Notes under the pieces: model-generated
The model's input: the letters and a program-made list of their open reading frames with translations, nothing else
What the model was told of the DNA's origin: nothing
The model's database searches: none
Shown: in pieces, positions 47,236-59,100 of the stretch
Layout of the letters: every line of letters starts with the position of its first letter
Numbering within the stretch: the first letter of the stretch is position 1
NCBI GenBank assembly: GCA_000697055.1
Contig: JNDT01002371.1
Location: 62,001 to 126,000, forward strand
Reading direction: 5' to 3'
DNA from: Saksenaea vasiformis B4078
Lineage: Eukaryota; Mucoromycota; Mucoromycetes; Mucorales; Saksenaeaceae
DNA length: 64,000 nt
Position numbers and translations under genes: made by a program

Positions 47236-49645
47236 TTAGTACACACGGGCAAATGGAGGCACAGGTTTGCATTCGGCTTCATCAAGCGTGTTGGCGGTCA
47301 CACCACGGTAGCTAAGCTTGACTTCACCGGTGGTCTGGTCTTGCCATGAAAGGGTGTGCTTCATCCACTTCTCGTCATCACGTTCCTTGAAGTCGTCACG
47401 GGCGTGGGCACCACGGGATTCGGTACGGACGGCAGCAGCGTGCATGGTTTGAGAGGCACAAGTCAACAAGTTCTGGAGTTCAAGTGTTTCGACCAAATCG
47501 GTGTTCCAGATCATGCCACGGTCAGAGACCTTGACATCGGCGAAGGATTGCCAGACCTTGTCAATCTTTTCGCAACCTATCATCGTATTGGTATTCATTA
47601 GTTATTCATCTATAATAAAGCGGAAAGGCCAGTTACTTGCCTTGATCCAAGGTTTCTTGGGTTCTGAAGACGGCGGCATCGGCCTGCATGACCTTTTGCA
47701 TGTTGAGACGAATCTCGGCAGTCTTCTTTGCACCATCGGCGTTTCTGAGTTTGTCCAAGTTAGCGATGGTCTGTTCACCGGCGTTGGCAGCCATGGGCTT
47801 GAGGGGAGTACCGGGCTCCAAGGTCTCAGCAATGTGATGAGCAACAGCACGACCGAACACGACGATATCCAACAAGGAGTTGGCACCGAGACGGTTAGCA
47901 CCGTGGACAGAGACACAGGCAGCTTCACCAGCAGCGTACAGACCGGGGACGACCTTGTCCTGACCGTTCTCGTCGACGGACAAGACTTCACCAGTGTAGC
48001 GGGTGGGGATACCACCCATGTTGTAGTGGACAGTAGGAAGGACAGGAATGGGCTCCTTGGTCACATCAACACCAGCGAAAATGGCAGCGGTCTCGGAGAT
48101 ACCAGGGAGACGCTCGTGAAGGACCTCTGGGGGCAAGTGGTGGAGCTGAAGGAAGATGTGGTCCTTCTCCTCACCAACACCACGGCCAGCCTTGATTTCG
48201 AGCGTCATGGCACGAGACACGACGTCACGTGAGGCCAAATCCTTAGCGGTGGGAGCATAACGTTCCATGAAACGTTCACCAGCCGAGTTAATCAAGATAC
48301 CACCTTCACCACGGGAACCTTCAGTGATCAAACAACCAGCACCATAGATACCAGTGGGATGGAACTGAACGAACTCAAGATCCTGCAAAGGAAGACCGGC
48401 ACGGGCAACCATGGCGTTACCGTCACCAGTACAGGTGTGTGCGGAGGTACACGAGAAGTAGGCACGACCGTAACCACCCGTGGCCAACACGGTCTTGTGG
48501 GATCGGAAACGATGAAGAGTACCGTCTTCCATGTTGAGAGCAATAACACCCTTGCACTCACCATCCTCCATGATCAAATCAAGAGCAAAGTACTCAATGA
48601 AGTAGTTGGTGTTGTGGCGGAGCGACTGACCATAGAGCGTGTGCAGAATAGCGTGACCGGTACGATCGGCGACAGCAGCACAACGGTAAGCTTGGCCACC
48701 TAAAAGTTATAACCATTAAATAAAAAAAAATAGTGAGATTTTCTGTACTACCTCCTTCCACCTCCCCTTATTGATAATACGGAAAAAAGATAAAAGAGAA
48801 ACTTACCCTTGCCAAACTTCAAACTCTGACCACCAAAGGCACGTTGGTAAATCTTTCCCTCTGCAGTTCTGGAGAAAGGCACACCATAATTTTCCAATTC
48901 AACAACAGTGTGGGGAGCTTCACGACACATGTAATGAATGGCGTCCTGGTCACCAAGCCAATCAGAACCTTTGACAGTGTCGTACATATGCCATCTCCAG
49001 TCATCTTCCGTCATGTTTCCAAGTGCAGCATTGATACCGCCCTGAAAAAAAAAACATGAGTTCATACAGAAAATAGAAGCCGTGTTTTCTTTTGTCCTAT
49101 TTGCTTTTCTTTTTTACCTGAGCAGCGACAGTGTGAGAACGAGTGGGGAAGAGTTTGGTGATACAGGCCGTGTTAAAGCCAGCTTCAGCAAGACCGAAAG
49201 CAGCACGAAGACCGGCACCACCAGCACCAACAACGACAGCATCATATTCGTGATCAATGATGGGGTATTTGCTGGAAATAGGACCCTACAATCAAATTGC
49301 ACGGTCAGACCAAAAAAAAAAATTGTTGGTAAACAAAAATAAAGTCTTCCTATTACCGAAGCCTCCTTTGCGCGAAGTGGGTTGGTGGCCATGACTTGCA
49401 TGGCAGGCTTAGAATGGTGAAGACCACGGACGGCCAATCGTGCGGTTGTACCTAAAATGAAGAAAAACAGACAGAATTCAGCATGGGACTAAGAGGTATG
49501 GTCGGAATGACGTACGAGAAGCAGCGCGCGACTAGAGACGAAGAGGGAAAAAAAATACAAAGTTAGCGAAAAAAAGGAGCCAAAAACACAACGCGTCCAA
49601 TATATTTACAGCCGCAGGCGACGCAGATTGCAAGAACTTCAACAT
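47236..49645 (-). CDS. SDH1: Succinate dehydrogenase flavoprotein subunit, mitochondrial
   Basis: FAD subunit of complex II, oxidising succinate to fumarate in the matrix. Seven exons (49645-49610, 49531-49516, 49451-49357, 49285-49118, 49041-48807, 48699-47641, 47576-47236) give 649 residues, near yeast Sdh1 (640). The presequence is [12 protein letters not shown] plus Arg/Ser-rich stretch; exon 2 is only 16 nt. The FAD-binding [19 protein letters not shown] is followed by [11 protein letters not shown] with the His that carries the covalent flavin. Catalytic-region blocks [30 protein letters not shown] and [14 protein letters not shown] are all present. The last intron (47577-47640) has a GC donor (gcaagt). 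A strong bias toward C-ending codons suggests high expression. Confidence 0.96.
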
Positions 49646-50455
49646 TATTGAAGGAACAAAGAAAAAGGGGGGCCCAAGATTCGGGGAAGAGTGGGGGGGT
49701 TTTCTGTGGAGAAGGTTGAAAGAGGAGAAGTTTTGGCGCGGCTTTTGTTTTTACACGTCTGTTCCGGTTCTACTCGAGGGCTTGTATAAATGGTATTATA
49801 ATCTGCAAGGTGCATGGGACCATGTCCGCTCGGCCCTGTAAGAATTCACGTGTGAAAATTGGGATGCCACTTTCGGACTTTTGATTTGCTGCAGCAAGTA
49901 GGGTTGCCTCCACAATGGGGAACGTTGACTAATGGAGAAATTCATGCTTTTGTTTTTTTAATAATAATCATGCAAAAAGGGGGGTTGGAAAAAAAAAGAA
50001 GGTTTTGTCCATAAATGGTATATACCGATGATGCTGTATAGAAGAAGAAAAAAAGAAGAAGAAGGACATGGATAATCTACCTGGATTATCATCAATATGA
50101 GAGAGAAAGAAGAAGAAGAAGAAGAAGAAAAAAGAAGAAAGGATGCATAAGCTATATGATACAGTTAAAAATACAATAGATTTAAAGATAAAAAAACGGA
50201 AGGAACATAATAGAATGCCGTCAAGTCGAGAAGAGAAGAGAAAAGAAACGAAATAGAGGAAGCATAGACCCTTGTTCCCGTTATCATAAAGAAGTGTTCC
50301 GACCAAGAAGTGTTAAAAAAAGAAAAGAAAAGAAAAGAGAGGAATGGAACATAGCGACCTTATTTCAATCTATTCGAAAAAATCGGTTAGCATAAATACT
50401 TCTTTATATTCTTTTTGTGCATACCTTTTTTTTTTAAAAAAAATGAGGAGATGGT
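49646..50455. other. Spacer, SDH1 promoter side
   Basis: About 800 bp, purine-rich at 50040-50140 and 50210-50345 (AAG/GAA runs), probably the 3' region of the next gene plus the SDH1 promoter. No gene seen; the 112-codon minus ORF here is a low-complexity Phe-rich frame. Confidence 0.5.
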
Positions 50456-51394
50456 TTAGTTTACTCGCGGTGAGGCGATACGGGGTCGTTTGATAGCTGA
50501 AGCGCGTTCTTCTTCTTCCTTTTCTTGTTTTTTGCCTTCTGCGACTTGTTCACAGATGTCCTTGATTTTGGTTTCGAGTCTCTCGACCTTCTTTTCCAAT
50601 TGCTTGACCTGTTGCATCAGGTCATCGTAGGCGGTGCGCATTTCCCTGTCGACATCTGCTCTATGCGATTGCACTGGTCTTGCAGGTACACGGATCATGG
50701 GTGCGCTAGCCTGGAACGCATTTCTTAGAGAATGGAGCATGATCCCAATCGTAGCGCTTTCGTCCCGTAGAAAAGCCAACTCGGTTTCCAAGCCTTCGAG
50801 TGATCGGCGGCGTTTGGGTGTTGATCTGCGCGAGGATACGCTTCCATCGGAGGACCGTGGCGACGAAGCGTTGGACATGGCCATTTGTGGATGTTCTGTA
50901 GCCTGGTTGACGACGGTTGGCCCTGACAGCGATTCGTTGTCAGGGGCCGTCGGCATGGGGCGCCAACGTGGATCGAATGGGTTTTCCATGGGCTCAGCTG
51001 CTTGATCCGCCGGGAAAGGGTTTGGCATACCATGAGGCATCATTGGCACCATTGGAGGACGATGATGATGATGATGGTGAAGACGTTGCTGATAGTAAGG
51101 ATAAGGATAATTCTCACCCTCCGTATAATACTGGTAAGGCCCCATCGGATGAGGAGGGGGATGGGGACGGAAGGCATACTGCGGTACAGCTTGAGGTAGC
51201 GGGGCTAGCAATGGCACAGAGGTTGCAGGGATATAGACCCACCGATTGGGATAGACCGGCCATGGATGGGCATAACTTTGGCCGTGGTATTCAAACGAGA
51301 CGTAGGTCATGCTAGGAGTCGAAGTAGATGTGGCAGTAGATGAAGGTGATTCTGAAGAGCTTGTATTATTAGCACGATGATTCATAAAAAGCAA
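50456..51394 (-). CDS. Orphan low-complexity protein with C-terminal coiled coil
   Basis: Single exon, 312 residues, not recognised. The N-terminal two thirds are Pro/Tyr/His/Met-rich (a six-His run near residue 107) and disordered. A basic cluster TPKRRRSLEG and the C-terminal IKRPRIASPR look like nuclear localisation signals. Between them lies a long coiled coil (TAYDDLMQQVKQLEKKVERL, then KIKDICEQVAEGKK). A nuclear regulator or adaptor is possible, but nothing identifies it. Start: M1 or M4 fit equally. Confidence 0.7.
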   Translation of the reverse strand: MLFMNHRANNTSSSESPSSTATSTSTPSMTYVSFEYHGQSYAHPWPVYPNRWVYIPATSVPLLAPLPQAVPQYAFRPHPPPHPMGPYQYYTEGENYPYPYYQQRLHHHHHHRPPMVPMMPHGMPNPFPADQAAEPMENPFDPRWRPMPTAPDNESLSGPTVVNQATEHPQMAMSNASSPRSSDGSVSSRRSTPKRRRSLEGLETELAFLRDESATIGIMLHSLRNAFQASAPMIRVPARPVQSHRADVDREMRTAYDDLMQQVKQLEKKVERLETKIKDICEQVAEGKKQEKEEEERASAIKRPRIASPRVN

Positions 51395-52072
51395 GAGAAA
51401 AAAAAAGAAGAAGAGAGAATTGGTTGATGAACAACTGGAAATGAAGAGTCATCGACCATTAGCTTTTATACAAATGTCTTGGTTTTTTTTTTCCCTGTGG
51501 TTGATTTGATACAGTGTCCAAAAAAGGTGAAGTGCGCCACAAAGCGCAAGTTGCACCCTTATGAGTCTAAAAAAGGAAGTGCTGATGTCTGTGGGTGGTT
51601 AATAATAAGTTACGCAACCTTACAGTAGGGGAAGAATAGAGCGCAGTGGAGGAGTTTCGGGTAACCAAGTGGATGATCCGAAAGTTGACAACATAAAAAA
51701 AAAAAATTAAGTTAAAGTTTGACATTCCTGATCCGGATACTCGACCGGGAGAGCGATAATGAACGACGCCTTCAGACCCCCTTCTCCCTATGCTCCTTAC
51801 AGATGACTACTAAAAGTAGCAACGTAGATCACCCATGATTATTTAGAGAACGGACATCTATCACCGAAGAAACAAACCGTACATTTGGCCCATGTCACAT
51901 ACATTCAGTTGATCTCTTGGCATGACCTTGGGTTCCAAGTGTCACAAGATCGGAACCAACCTATGTAGTACAGCTTTCTATTTCCGTCCTTCCAGCCACT
52001 GCCACAGCTTTCTCGCCACAATTTGCCTTGTACGTCATTTTTATTTTCCCTCTACGGACGCTCCGTCTCCTC

Positions 52073-52091
52073 CGCGCGCGCGCGCGCGCGC
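52073..52091. repeat. CG dinucleotide tract
   Basis: About nine CG units, unusual in an AT-rich spacer and able to adopt Z-form. Confidence 0.9.
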
Positions 52092-52638
52092 GTGAAAAAA
52101 AAAAAAAGGTTCAGGTTTCTATTGGATTTGTGTCATATTAAAGTTTTTACAGATCAGTGTGTCGGGTTGACAGAAGCCTATTTTGTCTTTTTTTTTTTTG
52201 ATTTGGTTTTTGTTTGTTTATCAGTCATAAGATAATGATGCGATTTATTTTGTTTACATGATCCCTGTAAAAGTAGTAGATGTTTGTTGTATTATTGCCT
52301 ACCAGTCAACGCGCTTTACCATTTTTGGGTAGTTGTCCGATGGAATCGAGGAACGTGCGTAATGTCCTTGTGGCGTACTTAAAAAAAACCTATCTTTTTC
52401 GATCGCAACGAATCCACGGAATGTGAGAGTTTTTTACTGCAACGTTAATTAATTTGACGCCGTATACCTAATTCTGGGGTTTTCCCTTTACACTAAAAAT
52501 TGACAAAAACAGAAATTAAAAAAAAATCATAGGGGTTTACCTGTCAAACTCTGCGTCATGATACCTAAACAAAATTAAACTTCTTTGGAAATACACACAC
52601 TCTCTCTCTCCATTACAGGTAACCTTTTTTTCTCACGT

Positions 52639-52660
52639 AGAGAGAGAGAGAGAGAGAGAG
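52639..52660. repeat. AG dinucleotide tract
   Basis: About eleven AG units, preceded at 52600-52611 by a short CT run. Confidence 0.9.
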
Positions 52661-52877
52661 ACAGACACCAGTAATTAAAATGCATCTGACTTTTTGGTAG
52701 GATCCATGCAAGCAAAAGGGGGTGTCTATCTATCCCGGCTGACTAACGGACTAACGGGATATCATTCTGTCTCTCTGTCTCTCTCTGTCTGTCTGTCGCT
52801 GTCTCTCTGCAGCAAGACATTTTTAGCACGTTGGAACACCGATCATGGATGAATTTAAAAGACCGCATTAGGCGCTG

Positions 52878-52919
52878 CTACTACTACTACTACTACTACT
52901 ACTACTATGTACTACTACT
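52878..52919. repeat. TAC/CTA trinucleotide microsatellite
   Basis: About thirteen CTA units with one TG interruption. Confidence 0.85.
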
Positions 52920-53132
52920 GCAACCATAGCATAAAGGAGGAAAAGAAAAAGAAGTTAACTGTGTTTTATATCTGAATGAATGTACATCGCAAGATATATA
53001 ATAATAGATGAAAAAGAAAATAGAAGAAGAAAAAAAGAAACATGACAACCCGGTACCAGACCAAGCGACCCAAAAAAAATAACCCAGCAAGTTTGAATAC
53101 TGGGGAAAACCCAGTTTACTAAGTTTTTCTCC

Positions 53133-56100
53133 CTATGACTTTGTGGCTCGATCCACCACCATCAGATGGGCCGACTGCGGCGCGAATTTCTTGATGGCTG
53201 ATATCAGTTCGGGGAAGCGCAGTGGCTTAGTCACATATTCGTCCTTTAACAGCATTTAGTCTTTCGGAACGTGTTCACTAGCAATAAACACTTACCATGC
53301 CGGCCTGCAGACATTTCTCACGATCCCCTATCATTGCGTGGGCAGTCAGGGCAATAATCGGAATGTGAGCTTCCGGGTCCTTTTTCTTCTCGATCTCACG
53401 GATCTTCGCCGTGGCTTCAAATCCACCCATGACCGGCATTTGGACATCCATGAGAATCAAATCAAACGTGTGTGCGTCAAAGGCTTCCACCGCGAGTTTT
53501 CCGTTGGCAACAATCTTGACATGATGGCCAAACTTCTCTAGAATACGCACGGCCAATTTCTGATTCACCACATTATCCTCCGCCAATAAGATTTCTAGTG
53601 GCACTGTCTTGGAGGCGTCACTGGGCAAAGCCGCGTGACTTTCTAATGCTGGGAGGAGGGCGTCGGCAAGATCGGCAAGGTTCAGGGGCGAGTTGATGTA
53701 GCCGGTGATTCCAAGATCAATACACAGCTTCATGTTGAGCAAGTGGAATTCCGGAGCAATTAACACGATCGGTGTATACCGCAAATGGACTATCTCACGG
53801 ATCTTCTCCGCCAATGACATCTTATCCACAATGACCGTATCAAAGAAAGGCGTGTGTTTGCTGCGGCTCGAGTTGGCGTTGGAGATTTCCGTGGCTTCTT
53901 CAATCGAGGTCACATGGAATGGCTTAAGTCCCAAACTGTTGATCTTGTCCATGATGCCACTTTGGTCACCCATACTGTCCAGGAAAAGTACACGACGGCC
54001 CTGGAATCGGACCATCTTGTCAATCACCTCTTGTCCCGTCAATGAGAAGCGCTTCAGGTTCATTGTGAAATAGAACTGAGATCCACGACCATACATGGAC
54101 TCAACCCAAAGTTTACCACCCATGAGTTGCACAAGATGCTTCGAAATAGATAAACCAAGACCTGTACCACCATACTCACGTCTAACAAAAAGATAAAAAA
54201 AAAGAAAGTCCCCCCTGTGAATATTTCTTGTTGCTGCTGGTCTCCCCCACCCCCAAAAAAAAAGCTTACGTGGTGCTACCATCGGCTTGACAGAACGTGT
54301 CAAAGATCACGTGTAGTTTATCTTCTTGGATACCGATACCCGTATCGCTCACACAGAGTTGCAGCCTCACGCGCTCGCCTTCCATCTCAACCACACGGGT
54401 TTGCAGTACAACCTCGCCTCTTGTGGTAAATTTCACGGCATTACCGATGAGATTGGTAATCACTTGGCGAAGACGAAGCGGGTCACCAATGAGTTGGTCC
54501 GGAATGGAACTGTCCACGTTGTAGATTAAGTCTAATTTCTTCTGATTTGCCTTGACCGCAAGCGTCTTCAGCACACTAAAGATGGCTGAGCGCAACGAGA
54601 AGGGGATAGACTCAATCGTCATGCGGCCGGCTTCAATCTTGGAAATATCTAATATGTCGTCTATGATTGTCAGCAAACTGTTGGCCAGGCTTGAAACGAT
54701 CATCAGGTTCTCGCGCTGCTGACGGGTTAATTCCGTCTCCAGGGTCAATGATGTCATGCCAATAATGCCGTTCATCGGGGTTCGGATCTCGTGACTCATA
54801 TTGGCCAGGAACTCACTCTTGGAGCGGTTGGCAAGCTCTGCCGCCTCTCTGGCCTGTCTATTCTTTTGAATGGCGTCCCTCAAGGAACCAACCATCTGAT
54901 TGATCTTCGTCTTCAACGAGTCCATTTCACCAGATGCCTCCACAGTAATCAGCCGTGAGAAATCATTCTCCGTCGCAGCTGCTGAAATCTGAGCAAAGGC
55001 ACGCACTTGTGTCGTTAGGTTGGAAGCCATCGTATTGACATTGCTGGTAATTTCACGCCAGACACCTTCGACATCCATGACTTGGGCTTGTACACCCAGC
55101 TTACCCTCCGTACCGACCTCGCGTGCGACACGCGTCACTTCAGAGGCAAAGGAACTGAGCTGGTCCACCATGGTATTAATCGTGTTCTTCAATTCGGCAA
55201 TTTCGCCATGCACTTCCACTTCAATCTTCTTGGACAAGTCACCCTGAGCTACAGCCTTACAGACAGCAGCAATTGCTCGCAGTTGGTCCGTCAAATTGCT
55301 TGCCATCAGGTTCACGTTGTCCGTCAAATCTTTCCAAGTGCCATCCACACCAATAATCGTTGCTTGACCACCGAGCTTTCCTTCTGTGCCTACTTCCCTG
55401 GCCACACGCGTTACTTCCGCTGCAAAGACACGCAACTGATCCACCATGGAATTAACCGTTTCTCTAAAAAAGGAAAAAAAAAAGAAAAAAAACAGACATG
55501 TCAGCTTCTCTCCTTTGTTTGCCGGAACTTCAGAACTTACTTTAGCTGCAATATTTCACCTTGTACTTCGACAACAATCTTCCTCGATAAATCACCGCGA
55601 GCTACAGCCGTCGTGACTTGAGCAATGGATCGTACCTGTGTCGTGAGATTGCCTGCCATCATGTTGACATTGTCCGTCAAATCCTTCCAGGTACCGGCTA
55701 CACCTTGGACAATAGCCTGGCCGCCGAGTTTTCCTTCGGTACCTACTTCACGAGCCACACGCGTGACTTCAGAAGCAAACACACGCAGCTGGTCCACCAT
55801 GGAATTCACTGTGCGTTTCAGGTCTAATATTTCACCACGGGTCTCCACATGAATCTTTTTCGAAAGATCACCGGACGCGACAGCCTTGGTCACTTCAGCA
55901 ATGGATCGTACTTGGTTGGTTAGATTGGCAGCCATGATGTTGACATTGTCTGTTAACTCGTTCCAAGTACCGGCGACGCCTTGAACAACGGCTTGACCAC
56001 CGAGTTTACCTTCTGTGCCTACTTCTTTCGACACACGTGTTACTTCGGACGCAAAGATACGTAGTTGGTCCACCATGTCATTGACGATATTTTTTAGTTC

Positions 56101-59100
56101 GAGGATTTCGCCACCACTCTCTACTTCGATCTTTTTCGATAGATCGCCCAGAGCGACAGCTTTCGTCACTTCTGCTATAGATCGTACTTGGTTCGTCAGA
56201 TTGGCGGCCATGATGTTGACGTTATTGGTCAACTCGTACCACGTCCCAGCAACCCCTTGGACAACGGCTTGTCCGCCTAGTTTGCCCTCTGTGCCTACTT
56301 CTTTCGAGACACGGGTTACCTCGGAAGCAAAAATACGTAGCTGGTCCACCATGTTGTTGACAATGTTTTTGAGCTCCAAGATCTCGCCACGCGTTTCCAC
56401 GTCAATCTTTTTCGAAAGATCACCTAGAGCGACAGCCTTTGTGACTTGTGCAATGGAACGCACCTGTGTCGTAAGATTGGCAGCCATCGTGTTGACATTA
56501 TCCGTGAGATCTTTCCAGGTGCCGGCAACGCCTTCCACCATCGCCTGTCCACCAAGTTTGCCCTCTGTTCCTACTTCTTTCGATACTCTTGTTACTTCAG
56601 CCGCAAAGACACGTAGCTGGTCCACCATGTTATTGACCGTGTTTTTCAGATCCAATATTTCACCGCGCGTCTCTACTTCAATCTTTTTGGATAGGTCACC
56701 ATTGGCTACGGCTTTGGTCACTTGGGCGATGGAACGCACTTGCGTCGTTAGATTGGCCGCCATGGTGTTTACATTGTCTGTGAGATCTTTCCAGGTGCCG
56801 GCAACGCCATGAACCACAGCTTGACCTCCAAGCTTTCCGTCTGTACCGACCTCACGAGCGACACGCGTTACTTCCGATGCAAAGATACGTAGCTGGTCCA
56901 CCATGTCATTGACAATGTTCTTTAGGTCCAGGATTTCACCCCTGGTTTCAACTTCAATCTTTTTCGAAAGATCACCCGAAGCGACGGCTTTGGTCACTTC
57001 AGCAATGGATCGTACTTGGTTGGTTAGATTGGCAGCCATGATGTTGACATTGTCTGTTAGCTCGTTCCAAGTACCGGCGACACCTTGCACGACGGCTTGA
57101 CCACCGAGTTTACCTTCTGTGCCTACTTCTTTCGACACACGTGTTACTTCGGACGCAAAGATACGTAGTTGGTCCACCATGTCATTGACGATATTTTTTA
57201 GTTCGAGGATTTCGCCACCACTCTCTACTTCGATCTTTTTCGATAGATCGCCCAGAGCGACAGCTTTCGTCACTTCTGCGATAGAACGTACTTGGTTGGT
57301 CAGGTTGGCAGCCATGATATTGACATTGTTGGTGAGTTCGTTCCAAGTACCGGCGACACCTTGCACGACGGCTTGACCGCCCAGTTTGCCTTCGGTACCG
57401 ACTTCTTTCGAGACACGTGTTACTTCGGAAGCAAACACTCTTAGTTGGTCCACCATGTCATTCACCGTGTTCTTTAGATCCAAGATTTCTCCTCGCGTCT
57501 CAACGTCAATCTTTTTGGACAGATCTCCGTTGGCTACGGCTTTGGTGACCTGAGCAATGGATCGCACTTGTGTGGTAAGATTGGCGGCCATGGTGTTGAC
57601 ATTATCTGTGAGGTCCATCCAGGTGCCTGCAACGCCTTGCACGACGGCCTGGCCACCCAGCTTTCCTTCCGTTCCGACTTCGCGTGCGACACGTGTTACT
57701 TCAGAGGCAAACACCCTGAGCTGGTCCACCATGTTATTCACGATATTTTTCAGTTCCAAGATCTCGCCACCGCTCTCCACTTCAATCTTCTTTGACAGGT
57801 CGCCATTGGCTACTGCTTTCGTCACCTCGGCAATCGATCGTACTTGGTTTGTGAGATTGGCAGCCATTTGGTTGACATTGTCCGTCAATTCGTACCAGGT
57901 GCCTGCAACACCTTGGACCACAGCTTGACCACCGAGTTTACCTTCTGTACCGACTTCTTTCGATACACGCGTTACTTCAGAAGCGAAAATCCGCAGCTGG
58001 TCCACCATGTTATTCACGATGTTTTTCAGTTCAAGGATTTCTCCTCCACTCTCGACTTCAATCTTTTTCGACAGATCACCATTGGCGACAGACTTGGTGA
58101 CTTCCGCAATGGAACGTACTTGGTTGGTCAAATTGGCAGCCATGATATTGACATTGCTTGTCAGTTCATACCAGGTACCAGCGACGCCTTGAACGACGGC
58201 TTGGCCACCCAGTTTGCCTTCTGTGCCTACTTCTTTCGACACACGTGTTACTTCGGACGCAAAGATACGCAATTGGTCCACCATGGCGTTGACAATGTTC
58301 TTCAGTTCGAGGATTTCACCGCGTGTTTCGACATCAATCTTCTTGGACAAATCACCCAAGGCTACAGCTTTGGTCACTTCGGCAATGGATCGCACCTGCG
58401 TAGTTAAATTGGCAGCCATGATATTGACATTGTCCGTTAGTTCATGCCACGTGCCAGCAACGCCTTGGACCACAGCTTGACCACCAAGCTTGCCTTCGGT
58501 ACCGACTTCTTTTGACACACGCGTTACTTCAGAAGCGAAAATACGCAGCTGGTCCACCATGTTATTCACGATGTTTTTGAGTTCCAGGATTTCTCCTCCA
58601 CTCTCGACCTCAATCTTCTTTGACAGATCACCATTGGCGACGGCTTTCGTGACTTCAGCAATGGAACGCACTTGATTGGTCAGATTGGCAGCCATAATGT
58701 TGACATTGTTCGTCAACTCATTCCATGTGCCAGCAACGCCTTGCACGACGGCTTGGCCACCCAGTTTGCCTTCTGTGCCTACTTCTTTCGATACACGTGT
58801 GACTTCGGAAGCGAACACCCTTAGCTGGTCCACCATGTTATTGACAATGTTCTTCAGCTCCAATATCTCGCCTCCGCTCTCGACTTCGATCTTTTTGGAC
58901 AGGTCACCCAGCGCGACGGCTTTGGTCACCTCTGCAATGGAACGTACTTGTGTGGTGAGATTCGCGGCCATGTGGTTTACATTGTCCGTGAGGTCCATCC
59001 AGGTGCCACCGACGTTCGGCACAACGGCCTGTCCGCCTAGCAATCCTTCGGTACCGACTTCTTTGGCGACACGGGTGACTTCGCCTGAGAAGACACGTAA

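Larger units (their letters stand above)
51395..53132. other. Spacer of about 1.7 kb rich in microsatellites
   Basis: No credible gene. Holds simple repeats: CG (52073-52091), CT (about 52600-52611), AG (52639-52660), CT/GTCT (52770-52810) and TAC (52878-52919). Poly-A/poly-T runs are common. Confidence 0.6.

Noticed and set aside
47356..48703. Plus-strand ORFs of 81-243 codons over SDH1
   Set aside because: Antisense shadows caused by the strong third-position C bias of SDH1.
50001..50306. 112-codon minus ORF rich in Phe and Ser
   Set aside because: Produced by AAG/GAA runs; overlaps spacer between two well-defined genes.
50634..51315. Plus-strand ORFs over the orphan protein at 50456-51394
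   Set aside because: Composition is a complement of the His/Pro-rich frame; no family resemblance.
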